64,000 nucleotides of DNA from Notamacropus eugenii (lineage: Eukaryota; Chordata; Mammalia; Diprotodontia; Macropodidae): assembly GCF_028372415.1 (NCBI RefSeq), contig NC_092877.1:247027536-247091535 (forward strand). The letters are read 5' to 3'. The notes beneath the pieces are model-generated. The model saw nothing but the letters and a program-made list of their open reading frames with translations, was not told where the DNA came from and searched no databases. Below are positions 13,440 to 25,690 of the stretch, one piece after another. The position numbers and the translations under genes are program-made. Position 1 is the first letter of the stretch. Every line of letters starts with the position of its first letter.

Positions 13440-13570
13440 TATACAAAAAAGATCCCAATAGTGAGTGTTGGTGGAAGACATGCAAGCAACTATGCTTTGG
13501 TTAAGCTGTAAACTACTGCAACCATTCTGGAAACCAACTTGTAATTACGCTTTTTAAAAGTTTTTAAATT
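13440..13570 (+). repeat. L1 ORF2 C-terminal fragment
   Basis: The stretch ggttaagctgtaaactactg...caaccattctggaaaccaac corresponds to the L1 ORF2 C-terminal segment HCWWDCKLVQPLW. It is a short, old, isolated piece. Confidence 0.6.
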
Positions 13571-13759
13571 GCCCTTTTAAAACACTTTAAAAATATGAGT
13601 TATTCTGTCAGGGTGAGTATTCCATCCACTACCACAGATCCAAACACCTCTAAGCCTCTAAGTTTCTCCAGACAAAGAGTTACTAGGTTAAAAAAGTAAT
13701 AATAGCCATCTACAGAACTTTGCCAAAATTAGGTAGGGCTGGACCTTGGAAACTAGGTT

Positions 13760-13985
13760 TACGTCAGATAAAAGGATCATAAATTTAAAGTTAGAAGGGT
13801 ACTTAGAAGTCATTTAAACTAGTTGTTGAATTTTTTAAATGTGAAAAATCAGGGTGAGAGAGATTGGGTAGTTTTCACACTGTCACTGAACTAGTAAATG
13901 CCTTTGGCATGATTTGAACCCACGTCTTCCTGACTCCAAGTAGAGTACTATATCCAATACCCCTGCTCAATGCTTTTCCATGTAT
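13760..13985 (-). repeat. MIR-related SINE, minus strand
   Basis: The plus strand shows ggatcataaatttaaagtta, agaagtcatttaaactag, a gtcactgaactagtaaatg segment and gatttgaacccacgtcttcc, the common order of a reverse-oriented marsupial MIR relative. Confidence 0.75.
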
Positions 13986-14079
13986 CTGAGTAAATATACC
14001 TGAGCTTATTCTTCACTTTCATGAATTTTTGAGAACCAAGTCAATTCCAGAATGAGAAAATCAATCTGTCATTTCTAAA

Positions 14080-14385
14080 CTCTTTGAGATTAGTGCTACT
14101 TTTTGCCTTTTTTTTTTTTTAAGAACCTCTGGACTTAGCATAGTGGCTGGAACATAGTGGGTGTTTAATACATGCTAGCTGATTGTCAAAAACTATTGAT
14201 TAAACTTACCATATGTCAGACTGTGGTAAGCACTAAGGTTTCAAAGAAAGATGAAAGCAGTAGTCAAGATTTTAAAGAAAGAGACAAAATGCAATGACTG
14301 CAATAATAATGATACTGATGATGACAATAACAACTAATATTTATATAGCACTTACTAAGTATAAGGCCCATGGAAGATGTTTCTT
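14080..14385. repeat. Cluster of L2/MIR end fragments
   Basis: A plus-strand L2-type end (gcatagtggctggaacatag, then gtgtttaatacatgctagctg) is followed by a reverse-oriented fragment (taccatatgtcagactgtgg, taagcactaagg) and a MIR tail (atttatatagcacttactaag). Individual limits are approximate. Confidence 0.55.
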
Positions 14386-14734
14386 TTGTAAATAGAAGTA
14401 ACCTCAAAGTGAATAGACTAGCCTTCTCCAGATGCTGGGATTTGACTTTTCTTGAAGGAAATCAGGGAAGCTAGAAATGAGAGGAGAGGAGGGAGAGTGT
14501 TTTAGGTATGAGGGGATGGTATCAAATTATCAATCAGGAGGAGTGTCATGTGTGAGGAATAACAAGTAAATCTATGTAGCTAGAATGCTCTACATTTACA
14601 CTATACATATAGTGTAAAATATAATGCTTATATTTCTATATTTCTGAGATTTTGATTCATACTTCATCCAAAACATTTAACAAATCTACATTCTTTTTAT
14701 GTGAAAATAGCAATGCCAGTAACATTGCCTCCTT

Positions 14735-15010
14735 CACTCAATTCACATTTATTCAATTGACATTCATTATACATTTGTTTTTAAAATACTTGGGGTTGGC
14801 CAAGGTGTGGGGGAGATAAAAAGAAATGAATTGGCAAGGTTGCGTCTGCTCTCAAAAGTTTAATAGTCTAGCAGAAAAGATAAGGCAGTGACACAATAAA
14901 CATTCACTAAGTCAGACCATGTAAACTTCAAAGAAGTGCAAAGAAAATGCATTGAGCTTTCTGAGGAGGGAGTATGAAACATCTAGGTCCAGGGAAGTCT
15001 CCCACTGAGG
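14735..15010 (-). repeat. L2 3' end, minus strand
   Basis: The reverse-oriented L2 end order is visible: tcacatttattcaattgacat, then a ggagataaaaagaaatg stretch, a ctgctctcaaaagtttaatagtc segment and tctgaggagggagtatg. Confidence 0.5.
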
Positions 15011-15154
15011 GCTTCAGCTGATGGCAAGGAGAAATGACTCATTTACCCAAATATAATCCAGCAGTGATTACTTGTGTTAAAAGGGATAGTAAATTGTTTC
15101 GGAAATCTAAAATGATTACTGTCCTTCAGCAAGAGCCCAGTAGAAATCTGCTGC

Positions 15155-15352
15155 TGTTTGTCCTTCAAGTCCTTCATGATATCAGGGAGGTGATACTTTG
15201 GCATGCACGCGAATTGGATTTAGGTAAGAGAGAGCTATGCAAAGTCATCAGCCTTATTTTATCCTCTAGAGTCATCTGGGTCCAGTGTGCCAGATATGGA
15301 TCCAGACAACTGGAGATAGACCAGGATGTAGTTTGGGACCAGTGAAAATCTA
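15155..15352 (-). repeat. RTE-tailed SINE module, single copy
   Basis: In reverse orientation this matches one module of the composite retroposon: ccttcaagtccttcatgatatc, agagctatgcaaagtcatcag, tcatctgggtccagtg and actggagatagaccagga. No second module or pyrimidine tract is attached. Confidence 0.7.
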
Positions 15353-16374
15353 CATGTATCAGCCACTTTTATAACAGTTGACACCAGAATAGGAACACTG
15401 CAGACAAATACTGATATTAATTCAAGTTTAAGACTGAACAAAATGTGATCCATGATAGGCCCAGGGGGGCAAGGATTTGAGTATAAAGCATAGCACAGAG
15501 TTGAACTGATTCATGAAGGAATCAAGAAAAGGAACAGAAAACTGTAGCCAGTGAAAGTGTCATGACCTGGAAAGAACTCAAGAAGAGAAGGATTGCAGGT
15601 TATTGTGAGGATAAAGAACAAAGTTAGGTGTTATAAGATATTGAAAATGATATAATGATAAAAACTGTTAAAATAAGAACAAGGTATTTTCAAGTTGATA
15701 ATATTGGAAGTGGGATATACCTAGCTGATGACAAAATCAAGCACAAGAACATCTCTGTAGCTAAGTTGAAATGAAAGAGTAAATCATGTGAATTTAATAA
15801 TAGAACTGGGAAATTAAAGTAGTTCAGGGAACATCAATATAGAAGGTGCCTAGTATGGGGCAGGTATTGGCATGATGAAGTTGAATAGTATAATCATAAA
15901 AATGAGGTTGCTAAATCTCCCACCATGACACACAGTGAATAAGAGGATTGTTAGCAAAACTGCAACCATTTCTAGAAAAGGTGTCCAATGTTTCAGTGTA
16001 ATCAGGATGGAGGCACTTCTCAATAAGTGCCAGAAAACAGAAGTGAGAAAGGAAAGGGTTTAAGAAATGGAATAGAGTTTAATTATGGGAATACTTCCTG
16101 AAAATTAAAAATTAAAATTTAAGCGTTTTAATTGTCATCAAAATAACTTGTGTGATAAAAAGTGACAACACAACCTAAATGAATTGACTTATTCAGTACC
16201 ATATCAAACAAACTACTAAATAATTATTGTATAGGTCTAGAAAAACCTTAACAAAATTCATTCAGAAAAACAAAAGGTCAAGAATATTAAGGGTCTCAAC
16301 AAATATAGTGATGTCTGAAAGAAGTGAATATGTCTAATTATTTGGTCAAATATATGTCCATTCAATTTTTTACT
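15353..16374. other. Unassigned sequence
   Basis: No gene or nameable repeat was recognised. Confidence 0.5.
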
Positions 16375-16700
16375 ATTTCAAGAAACATTTAATAAACAAA
16401 TATTTTGTTCAAGGTTTTCTGAAATGCATTGGTAATATCTAAAGAAAAAAAAATATTCCCAACCTCAATTGGCTTAAAGTTAATACACACAAACACACAT
16501 ATACATATACACATACACATACATACATAGTTATATGTACATACACAAAGTGGGTATAGTTAAAGAAAAATAATAAAATCTCAGAAAAAATGACATTTGA
16601 GCTAAACATTTATATAAATGTAGTATTACAGAGATGAAAGGAGAAAGTATTCCAGAAATCGGGAAGGAATGACACAGCCTCTTTTGAGTATTTACTCTCT
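16375..16700 (-). repeat. L2 3' end, minus strand
   Basis: The plus strand begins with agaaacatttaataaacaaat and continues, after a CA/CATA microsatellite (16485-16545), with tgacatttgagctaaac and gaaagtattccagaaatcggg, the reverse complement of the conserved L2 3' region. The 119-codon minus-strand frame here lies on this relic and is not treated as a gene. Confidence 0.55.
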
Positions 16701-17925
16701 GATCAACACTGTAATAATTTCTAAGGATATAAATGGGAATAAATAAGATGCTCAGTGTTCTCAAGTATTCTCTTGATGCAACACAACAATCAGTACAAAG
16801 AAAAAAAAACAGAGAGAGGGCTGTAATTGGGGGGCAAGGGGAAAGGATGATCTGGAAAGGGACAAGAGAGAAGAGAAACACAAAAAACACAAAAATCTAG
16901 CACTAGAATGATAATGATTTATGCTATGTTTTTAGAGATCGTTTGCTTTCACTTAATACAAATAATTCTTCTTTGAATGGTGTGAAAAAAAAAAAAAACA
17001 CAAAACATAAAGGCACATTTGTAGCAGGCCTGATTTTCAACTACTGCTCCATAAAGCTACAACTTGAATGCTAACTAAATTGGATGCTAGACTATTAATT
17101 ATTCCAAAGAAAAAGAGGTAAACATGATATCACCAAGGAATTATATGGTAGAATGAAAAGATAGTTTCACCACACAGACAGAATGATGAATAATAAGAAT
17201 AAAACCAAAGCAATGTACTGGAATCCCCCAAAAATATTAGGAGAAGCTAAGAAGAATTCAAATATGCTGAATGAATTCTCTGGGGACCACTTTTCAGAGG
17301 ACTCAGACAAGAGTTGGACAGCAAGGCCCAGTGTGGTCAGATTGTGATCTGCATTCACAAAGTGAACTCTAAAATTGATGAGAGCACAGTTTTATTTTAG
17401 TATTTGAGGGCACTAATAATTCAGTTTGATGCCATACTTACAGTCAATTTTGCTCCACCAAAATATCCTTCACTTGTCCTTTTTGAATTTCATATTGCCT
17501 GTAGAATATTACTCTTATCTTGGCATATACATTGCAAATTATATTTTTGTTTTCCAAAATACTAAGTATTTCATTATTCTCAGTAGAATCTGACTCTATA
17601 TCATCTTATGCCATACAGCTGATGATTGCAAATAAGATCATTCTGTAGGATGGCTTTCAAGCATGTTATCACTACACTATAATTTATAGTATCATTATTT
17701 TTCATACTCAAATAACAAGAAACTTCAGAGACTTGGAGCTAAAACAGAATTTAAAGGTTAAATAGAATAAATTGTTAACTGAGCAGGAATCCTGGCTATA
17801 AAAAGCTGCATTATTGTCATTTAGCCTCCAATGGAAGAGCTTTAAGGAAAGGGAAATAATAGCTTCTCCCAAAGAAACCATTCTGCTTTTAGAAAGGCCT
17901 CATTGCTCAAAAAAGTTTCCTGACA
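16701..17925. other. Unassigned sequence
   Basis: No supported gene is present. A poly-A run lies near 16984. Confidence 0.5.
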
Positions 17926-18724
17926 CTTGAGCTTCCAAGAGCCAAGATAGCAGAGTAAACCTTATATTCTCTCATTCTCTTATTATTGACCTTGAAACAC
18001 CCAGAGCATACAACCCCAGGAAAAGTCCTGGAATAGTGGAGCCAGCAGAAGGGATACAGCAGTTGTCTAGATTGGGAGGGTAGGAAGATCAAAGGAAAGA
18101 GTTTCATCTACTGTGGCTGAAGGGGACCAGGGAAGGCCTGGAGGTGTCCAGCAAGCCCTGCCTCAGTGTGCCAGACAGATATCTTGAGCCTCGGGAAGGT
18201 AGAGACATCAAGAGATCAATAGCAAGACCCCAGGTGTGCCTTCACAAAATCAGGGTAATCAGCAGAAACAAACATGGTGCATTATCCACCAATCGCTGTG
18301 CTCTAGCACACCCTTAGAGGAGAAGGAGGAGAACCCCAGAAGCCAGATATCAGTCTGCAAGCTTCAGTGTAACTCTGGGAAACCTCAGAAACACTTCACA
18401 TATCCTCAGCCTTGGCACACACCAGCTAGTTCCAGCTCAGCACAAGTTAAGTTGCAGCCTTATACAGCTTCTAGCTGACAGAACCAGAGGCTACAGCACC
18501 GAAAGCCAGTAACCATGCCCATAGCCACAAGCACAAGAAGTATGGGACAGAGCCACTGTTTCCTAGAAGTAGAGATCCATTCTAAAAATCAGGATAAAGG
18601 CAATCACAATGAACAAGAAGAAAACTACAAAAGCAAAGACCGTAGAATCTTACTATGGGTAAAGGGAAGAACAAAATATGAATTCAAAGAGGACAGCATG
18701 ACATTATATCCACATCTACAAACT

Positions 18725-19625
18725 CAAAACGGAATATGAATTGGTCTCAACGCCAAAAAGTATTTTTGGAAGAAGTCAAGGGAGATTTTAAAAGCCAAAT
18801 GATAGAGGCAGAAGAAAAAATTGACCAATTCCATTAAAAATAAAAGGGACAAAATGGAAAAGCATCCCTGAAGAAAACAAATCTTTAAAAATTAAAATTG
18901 GTGAAATAAGTAAGGAGATGCAAAATCTAACTGAAGATTACAATTCCCTAAAAGTTTGAATTGGGCAAGTAGAAGCTGATGGCTCTCTGAGGCATCAAAA
19001 ATCAGTCAAACAAAACCTCACAAAAAATGAAAAAAATGGAAGAAAACATGAAATATTTCATTGGAAAAAAAAAATCTGACCTGGAAAATATATCCAGGAG
19101 AGATAAAATAAGAATTATTGGCCTACCAGAAAGCCAAGATGAAAAGAAAAGAAATAGCCTGGTCAGTATCTTGTAAGAAATCATCAAGGAAATTGCCTGG
19201 ACATCCTAGAAGCAGACAGTAAAATATCATGGAAAGACTCCACCAATCCCCTCCATAAAAAGATCCCAAACTGAAAACTCAAGGAATATTGCAGGCAAAT
19301 TCCAGAATTATCAGATCAAGGAGAAAATACTGCAAAGATCCAGAAAGAAACAATTCAAATGTTGTTGAACTACAGTCAGAATCACACAGGACCATGCAGC
19401 TTCTACATTAAAAAATTAGAGGGATTGGAAGATGAAATTCTATAAGGACAAAGAGCTGGATTGCAACCAAGTATTAACAACCCAGCAAAACTGAGCATAA
19501 TCTTTCAGGTAAGGAGATGAACATTCAATGATATAAGGATCTTCCAGACCTTTCTGATAAAAAGGTCAAAGCTCAATGGAAAATTTGATCTTCAAATGCA
19601 AGACTCAAGAGAGGCATAAAAAGAT
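18725..19625 (+). pseudogene. L1 ORF1 relic
   Basis: ORF1 protein is the RNA-binding chaperone of L1. Here a lysine- and glutamate-rich coiled-coil region (from about 18740) leads into the conserved middle segment GLPESQDEKK (about 19120), then NIAGKFQNYQIKEKILQ and KKQFKCC, matching the order of the better preserved copy at 57203-57769. Multiple stops and frameshifts are present, including one right after the coiled-coil start, so no full-length product is possible. Confidence 0.82.
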
Positions 19626-20184
19626 AAATGGGAAGAAAAAACAGACAAATCTTATTATTCAATACGGACAAACTATTTACCTTCCTATATGTTGATTCTG
19701 AGAATGTTGTATTCATAATGGCATTTAAAAGGGATATACATAGACAGACAGTGTGGGTATAAATTAACAGATGTGATGATAAAAAACGCTAATTAAAGAG
19801 TACAAAAGCAATAAAATAGGAGAAAAGGAGGCATAAAAGGGTAAATTATATCAAATGAAGAGGCACAAAAACATACTACATAGAGGGAAAGAAGGGAGAT
19901 AAGCATTATGTGAGCTTTACTCTCATTGGATTTAGTTTGAGGTGGCAATAATGTAATCTACTCAGCAGAGAAATATAACTTGCCCTACAAGCAGTAAGAT
20001 GGGAAAGGGGAAAGAAAAGGGGGGGATTTAAAAGGGAGGGAAGAAATTGTAAAGGAAAAGGGAAAGTAAAAGGGAGGGAAAATTGAAGTGGGGTGGCCAA
20101 AAGCAAACCTGTTTTGAAGAAGGGAAGGGAGAAGGGAGAAATAAAAGCACAACTAGGAAGGATTGGATGGAGGGAAAGACACAA

Positions 20185-21455
20185 ATACTGTTCATAACTA
20201 TGAATGGGAATGGGATGAACTCTCCCATAAAATGGAGGAAGATAGCAGAAAGGATCAAAAAGTATAATCCTACAATATGTTGTTTACAAGAAACACATAT
20301 GAAATAGGTGGATACACATAAAGTAAAGTTAAAAGTCTGGAGTAGACTATATTATGCTTCAGCTAAAGTAAAAAAAAAAGCAAAGGTAGTAATTCTAATT
20401 TCAGAGACAGCAAGAGCAAACTTATGTCTAATCAAAAGAGATAAGGAAGGAAACTATATCCTGCTAAAAGGCACCATAGACAATGAAGCAATATCATTAC
20501 TAAACAAGTATACCAAGTTGTATAACATCCAAATTCTTATAGAAAAAGTTAAGGGAATTGCAAGAAGAAATAGACAATAAAACTATACTAGTGGAGGAAT
20601 TCAAAATCTCACTCTTTGAACTTGATAAAAATAACCTCAAAATTAACAAGAAAAAAGTTAAGGGGGTAAATAGAATTTTAGGAAAGGTAGATATGATAGA
20701 ACTCTGGAGAAATTTCATGGAAATAGAAAGGAATGTATATTTTACTCAGCGGTATATGGTATATACACAAAAACTGACCATGCGCTAAGGCATACGGACC
20801 TCACAATTTAGGGCAGAAAGGCACAAATATCAAATTCATCCTTTTCATCTCATAAAGCAATAAAAACATATATGCAATAAAGGACCATGGAAATATAAAC
20901 TAAAAATTAATTGGAAACTAAATCTTATCCTAAAGAATGAGTGGGTCAAACAATAAATCATAGAAACAGTCAAGAACTTCATTCAAGAGCATGGCAAAAA
21001 TGAGACAACATAGAAAAACTTATGGGATGCAAAAAGCAGTTCTTAGGGAAAGTTTTATTTCTCTGAATACCTGCATGAATAAAAGAGAGACAGAAGAGAT
21101 CAATAAATTGGGCATGCAACTGAAGCAGTTGGAAAAATAACAAATTAAAAATCTCCAATTAAATACCAAATTAGAAATATTGAAAATGAAAGGAGGGATT
21201 AATAAATTTGAAATTAAGAAAACTATTGAACTAATAAATTAAACTAACAGCTAGTTTTATGAAAAAAACTTGCTAAACCTTGAGTTAATTTGATTTAAAA
21301 CAAGAAAGAAGAAAACCAAATTACCAGTGTCAAAAATGAAAAAGTAAATTCACCACCAATGAAGTAGAAATTAAAATAATAATTAGGAATTATTTTGCAC
21401 AATTGTACGCCCATAAATTTGACAATCTTAGTGAAATGGATGAATTTTAATAAAA
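20185..21455 (+). pseudogene. L1 ORF2 endonuclease region relic
   Basis: The N-terminal apurinic endonuclease domain of L1 ORF2 is recognisable from MNGNGMNSPIKWRKIAE, then NPTICCLQETHMK (the catalytic QETH box), VVILISETARANLCLIKRDKEGNYILLKG, and weak matches to the following linker. A stop follows the QETH box and several more lie downstream. Similarity stops near 21455, before the reverse-transcriptase motifs. Confidence 0.85.
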
Positions 21456-23410
21456 ATATTGTCATTATTTTTTCTTAAATTAATTTGGAAGGTAGGATAT
21501 GATGGCTTCCTCAGCCTCGGGTTTGCCTTTGGGTGGGCAAAGGTTCCACAACAGCATCTGAAGCATTTTTTTCCTAATTAATTGAGAAATCTTGGACAAA
21601 TGGATGCTTTCATGGCATTTATATGTCAATAGGACATTTCCCCCAAGCAGAGAAAGAAGATATTCAGTATCCATCCATGTCTGAAGTAGCATGAAGGACC
21701 AGCGAATTCTTTCTCTTAAGTTGAGGTCTCCACACAAGCCTAAGAATGAATAGATTCCATTTGGAATAAGAGAGGAGAAAAGAATTTATGTGTGCTGGAC
21801 ATTTTATCAGAATGTTACTTTAGTTGAATATATGAATACATACTGAAGAGGATTTCTACATCTTGGGGTCTATATTTGGAGGCCTACATATTCCCTGGAG
21901 AATGTATCTCTAAAGAGGAAAAGAAAGAAGAGAGGAGACGAAGTCTCATCATAAAACCTGGAAGTCAATAGAATTGGATTTTGGTACACAGTAACATTAA
22001 CATTGGCATTGGAAGACTGCAGAATGAAAAGAGCTACTGATCTCCAATGATATAGGAGTGGGTGAACTACATTTCCAAATTGGAAAAAACAGTACATCAT
22101 TCCACAGATCAGCAATATATTTTCACCATACTGACAAGTGTTTCATCAGATTTGGCTTCAACTATTATTATCCTTACAATAATGCCTCCAATAGCAGTTA
22201 GCGTAAGTATCATGAAGTACTATCGGTCTAGTTTCCTCAAGATAGTAATATTCAAATTTGTGTACATCCTGGTTTCTTTCCAAAGTAACAAAATATTAGA
22301 GACAGTAATACATCTTAGTTTGACTTCACTAAATGATTCAGAAGAGGTTTCTCATGGGAAAATAAAATTATTACAATATTATATTACTGGTCATATTTCT
22401 TGGTTCATTAAGTAAGAAGCAACAAGAGAACACAGAGGCCTGACTGAAGCCCATTCTGGTCTCTATCCCAGAGTCAGAAAAGATGTGGTGTTTGAAGGAG
22501 ATACATAGTGCTCAGATCAGTAAAGAGCATCCCATAATGGAGGGTTGACTTCTGAGCTACAGATTCAGAGAAAAGAAACTGTACTTAATGAATTTGAATG
22601 CAATGTAGTCCCTACTGAATGTATTTTAAATCTGACTCCTCTTTGGCTACCACTCTAGCTCAATGTGTGAATATTCTTTATGCTCTGGGAAGAGGCTGAT
22701 GGTGACTATTAATGTGAAGTAATTCTGGTATTTACTAGGAAATATCTAGAGAGTAAAATCATAGAATTGTAACATGCTAGAAATTGTCTAATTCAACTCC
22801 GTCAGTATGACATTGTGGAGTTGAAAAGTCCCAAAGTGACTCTGAAGAACTCTTTGAGCTTACAGAGCTTTATAAATTACACCAAAATACAGGATTTCTT
22901 AGTCAAGATCCAGTATGTCAAACCTGTGAAGTGGTCAATTGGGAACATAAGGATTCAAAGAATAATCAAGTTGGCTAAAAGGAAAGCAAGAAAGTAGATG
23001 CATCCCCTTTAGGAAAAGAGTAAGCATTTCTGGATTAAGAGAAGACCTTTGCATATGTCAAGGATGGCATTAGACATCATAAGAAGATATTTGGGCAAAA
23101 TCAAAGTCCTAATACAGAGTGGGCCTGAGGTCTCTGTAAACTTGCTGTAGATGCTCAACATAATCAGAGAGGCTCAGCCATTTCATGTGAATACACTTCT
23201 TACCAAGTTGTGGTAAAGATGGACTAAAGACTTTTGCCACTGGAGAGTTCATTTTATTTTAATTCAAAAATGTCAACAAGTGGAAGCTGCTATAAAATGC
23301 CCTGGAGATTCATGTCAGGTGAGATATCTGGTATCTATGTAGGGACTACAAGAACAAAATTAAAAAATACTTTTCTACAAGTAAAGTCAGATCCTAATAA
23401 TTGCAAAAAT
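21456..23410. other. Unassigned segment splitting the L1
   Basis: About 1.95 kb that does not resemble L1 occupies the place of the reverse-transcriptase core. It holds a 117-codon frame (22062-22415) and broken coding-like patches (for example CDSEELFELTELYKLHQN and SQDPVCQTCEVVNWEHKD read from about 22837) that I cannot assign. It could be an insertion of another old element that also removed L1 sequence, or pre-existing DNA between two separate L1 pieces. Confidence 0.5.
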
Positions 23411-24691
23411 AGCAGTTTCAAGTAGTTTGATAGGCCAAACTAATATAAAGGAAATGACAATTCTATCTAACTTTATTTACTTATTCAGTGCTATACCAAT
23501 CAAACTACCAAAAAGCTATTTTGTAGAGCCAGAAAAAAATAATATCAAAATTCATCTGGAAGGACAAAAGGTGCAGAATATCAAGGGAGTTAATGAAAAG
23601 AAATCCTAGGGAAGGTGGCCTAGACATATGAGATCTTTAATTGTATTATAAAACAGTTATCATCAAAATCACTTAGTACTAGCTAAGAAATAGAAGGCTA
23701 GGTCAGTGGAATAGGTTAGATAAAGAAGAAATAGTAGTCAATGATTATAGCAATCAGCCGATTGATCTCCAGCTTCTGGGATAAAAACTCACTGCTTGAC
23801 AAAAAAAAATGCTGGAAAAACTGGAAAATAATAGTGTGGCAGAAATTGGTCATAGACCAATATCTGATGACCTATACCAGAATAAAATCCAAATGGATAC
23901 ACAACCTATATATAAATACTGATGCTATAAACAAATTAGGGGAGCAAGGAATAGTTTATCTCTCAGATTTATGGAGAATGGAGAAAATTGTGGTGGAACA
24001 AGAGAGAACATTATGAAATGCAAAATGAATGATTTTAATTACATTAAATTGAAAAGTTTTTGCACAAAATCAATCCAACCAAGTTTAGGAGGAGAGCAGA
24101 AAACAGGGATAGAATTTTTACAACTATTGTATTTGATAAGGGCCTTATTTCTAAAATGTATAAAGAACTGAGTCAAATATACAAAAATACAAGTCATTCT
24201 TTAATTGATAAAAGGTCAAAGAATATGAACAGGCACTTTTCAGAGGAAGAAATTAAAGCTATCTATAGTCATATGAAAAATGTTCTAAATCACTATTGAT
24301 TAGACAAATGAAAATCAAAACAGCTCTGAGGTACCACATCACAACTATCAGACTGGTTAACATGACAAAACAGGAAAATGACAAATGTTGGAGAAGATGT
24401 GGAAAATTTGGAACAGTAATCCGTTGTTGGTGGATCTCTGAGCTGATCCAACCATTCTGGAGAGCAATTTGGAACTGTGCCCAAAGGGCAATAAAAATAT
24501 ACATACCCTTTAACCCAGCAATATCACCTCTAGGGCTGTTTCCCAAAGATGTTATGAACACAGGGAAAGGACTCACCTGTACATAAATATTTGCAGTAGC
24601 TCTTTTTGTGGTGGCCAAGAATTGGAAACCTAAGGGATGCCCATCCTTTGGGGAATTGTTGAACAAGTTGTGATAAATGAATATAATGGAA
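23411..24691 (+). pseudogene. L1 ORF2 C-terminal region relic
   Basis: Translated pieces follow the L1 ORF2 C-terminus: IGQTNIKEMTILSNFIYLF, FSAIPIKLPKSYF, then KIKTALRYHITTIRL, DKCWRRCGKFGTVIRCWW (the cysteine-rich CW region), LIQPFWRAIWNCAQRAIK and PFNPAISPLGLFPKD, ending in MEYY. Frames at 23741-24586 are pieces of this one relic. The 135-codon minus-strand frame is its antisense shadow. Confidence 0.88.
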
Positions 24692-24865
24692 TACTATTGT
24701 AGTATAAGGAATGATGAGCAGGTAAACCTTGGGAAAACCTGGAAAGACTTACCTGAACTGCGTATAATATTCTCCTGATTCTGCTCAATTCACTTAGCAT
24801 CAGTTCTAGTAAGTCTTTCCAGGTTTTCCCAAAGTCTACCCATCATTCCTTATACTACGATAGTA
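24692..24865. repeat. Fold-back duplication in the L1 3' end
   Basis: The left arm 24692-24753 (tactattgtagtataaggaa...gaaaagtcttac-type sequence) is repeated in inverted orientation at 24809-24865. The arms agree at about nine positions in ten, apart from a 4-base gap, with a 55-base loop. The loop's right part (gctcaattcacttagcatc) is also L1 sequence in reverse, so the inverted piece extends L1 beyond the left arm before forward L1 sequence resumes. Confidence 0.9.
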
Positions 24866-25255
24866 CACACAGTGTGAGAAGACTGATTTTGATAGACTTA
24901 GCCCTTTTCAGCAATGTAATGTCCTAAAATACTTCCAAAATGCTCATGATGCAAAATTCCCATCCACATATAGAGAAAGATATAAGGAATTGGAACACAG
25001 AATGAAGCAGACTATTTTCTTATTTATCATGTTTCATTGTGTTTTGTTTTGTCTCTCATTTCCCTCATTTGTTATAATTCTTCTGTATAACATGACAGGT
25101 GTATGAATGTATTTAATAAAAACGTATGTATGGAAACCATATAGGATTGCATGACATCTGGGGGGGGTCAAAGAAGCAGAGAAAATTTAAAACTTATGGA
25201 AGTGAATGCTGAAAAGTAAAAACAAATAAATTAGTAAATTTGGAAAAAAAATTAA

Positions 25256-25690
25256 AAAAGAGTTAACGTTAAATTTCTAAATTTGCCTCTGTATAACTTC
25301 TATCCTTTGCTTCTACTTGTGCTTCTTGTGCTCCTTTCCAGCTGATTTACAACCTGTAATTCTGTTAGCATAATAGGTAATTACCCCTTTCATGGTAAAC
25401 TCTAATTATTTCATCCAAGGGATCAATAACCAAAGGGTCAACAAACCTCTTTATTTGAATCCCTTGGCTCTTATCCTATTGAAGATTGTGCCCTGTCGAG
25501 GCCCAGCTTTGTATTCTTCTTAAAATTTAGCCTTAATTTCTTACAATTGGTAGTAAAATTAAATTAAAGGAAATCAAAAAGCCATAATGAATATATTCAG
25601 TATCAATTTATGTTATATAAAAATCAAATTGCAGAAAACTCATTCTTTTACACCTCCTTAATTTATTTACTGTCCTATCCACCACACTGG
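25256..25690. other. Unassigned sequence
   Basis: No gene or nameable repeat lies between the L1 tail and the L2 relic. Confidence 0.5.

Larger units (their letters stand above)
17926..25255 (+). mobile_element. Old L1 LINE, interrupted and decayed
   Basis: The element starts at a marsupial-type L1 5' end (gagccaagatagcagagtaa) and ends in an A-rich tail near 25255. In order it carries a 5' untranslated region (to about 18720), ORF1 relics, a purine-rich inter-ORF spacer (19640-20185), the ORF2 endonuclease part, an unassigned 1.95-kb segment (21456-23410) where the reverse-transcriptase core should be, the ORF2 C-terminal part, a fold-back duplication (24692-24865) and the 3' untranslated region. 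Both ORFs contain many stops and shifts, so the copy is long dead. No target-site duplication was found. Confidence 0.85.

Noticed and set aside
16531-16890. 119-codon minus-strand frame with hydrophobic stretches
   Set aside because: It overlaps an L2 relic and a CA-rich microsatellite and has no coding-like conservation that I can see.
22062-22415. 117-codon plus-strand frame
   Set aside because: No recognisable family and no supporting context; kept only as part of the unassigned segment.
24259-24666. 135-codon minus-strand frame
   Set aside because: It is the antisense shadow of the L1 ORF2 C-terminal region.
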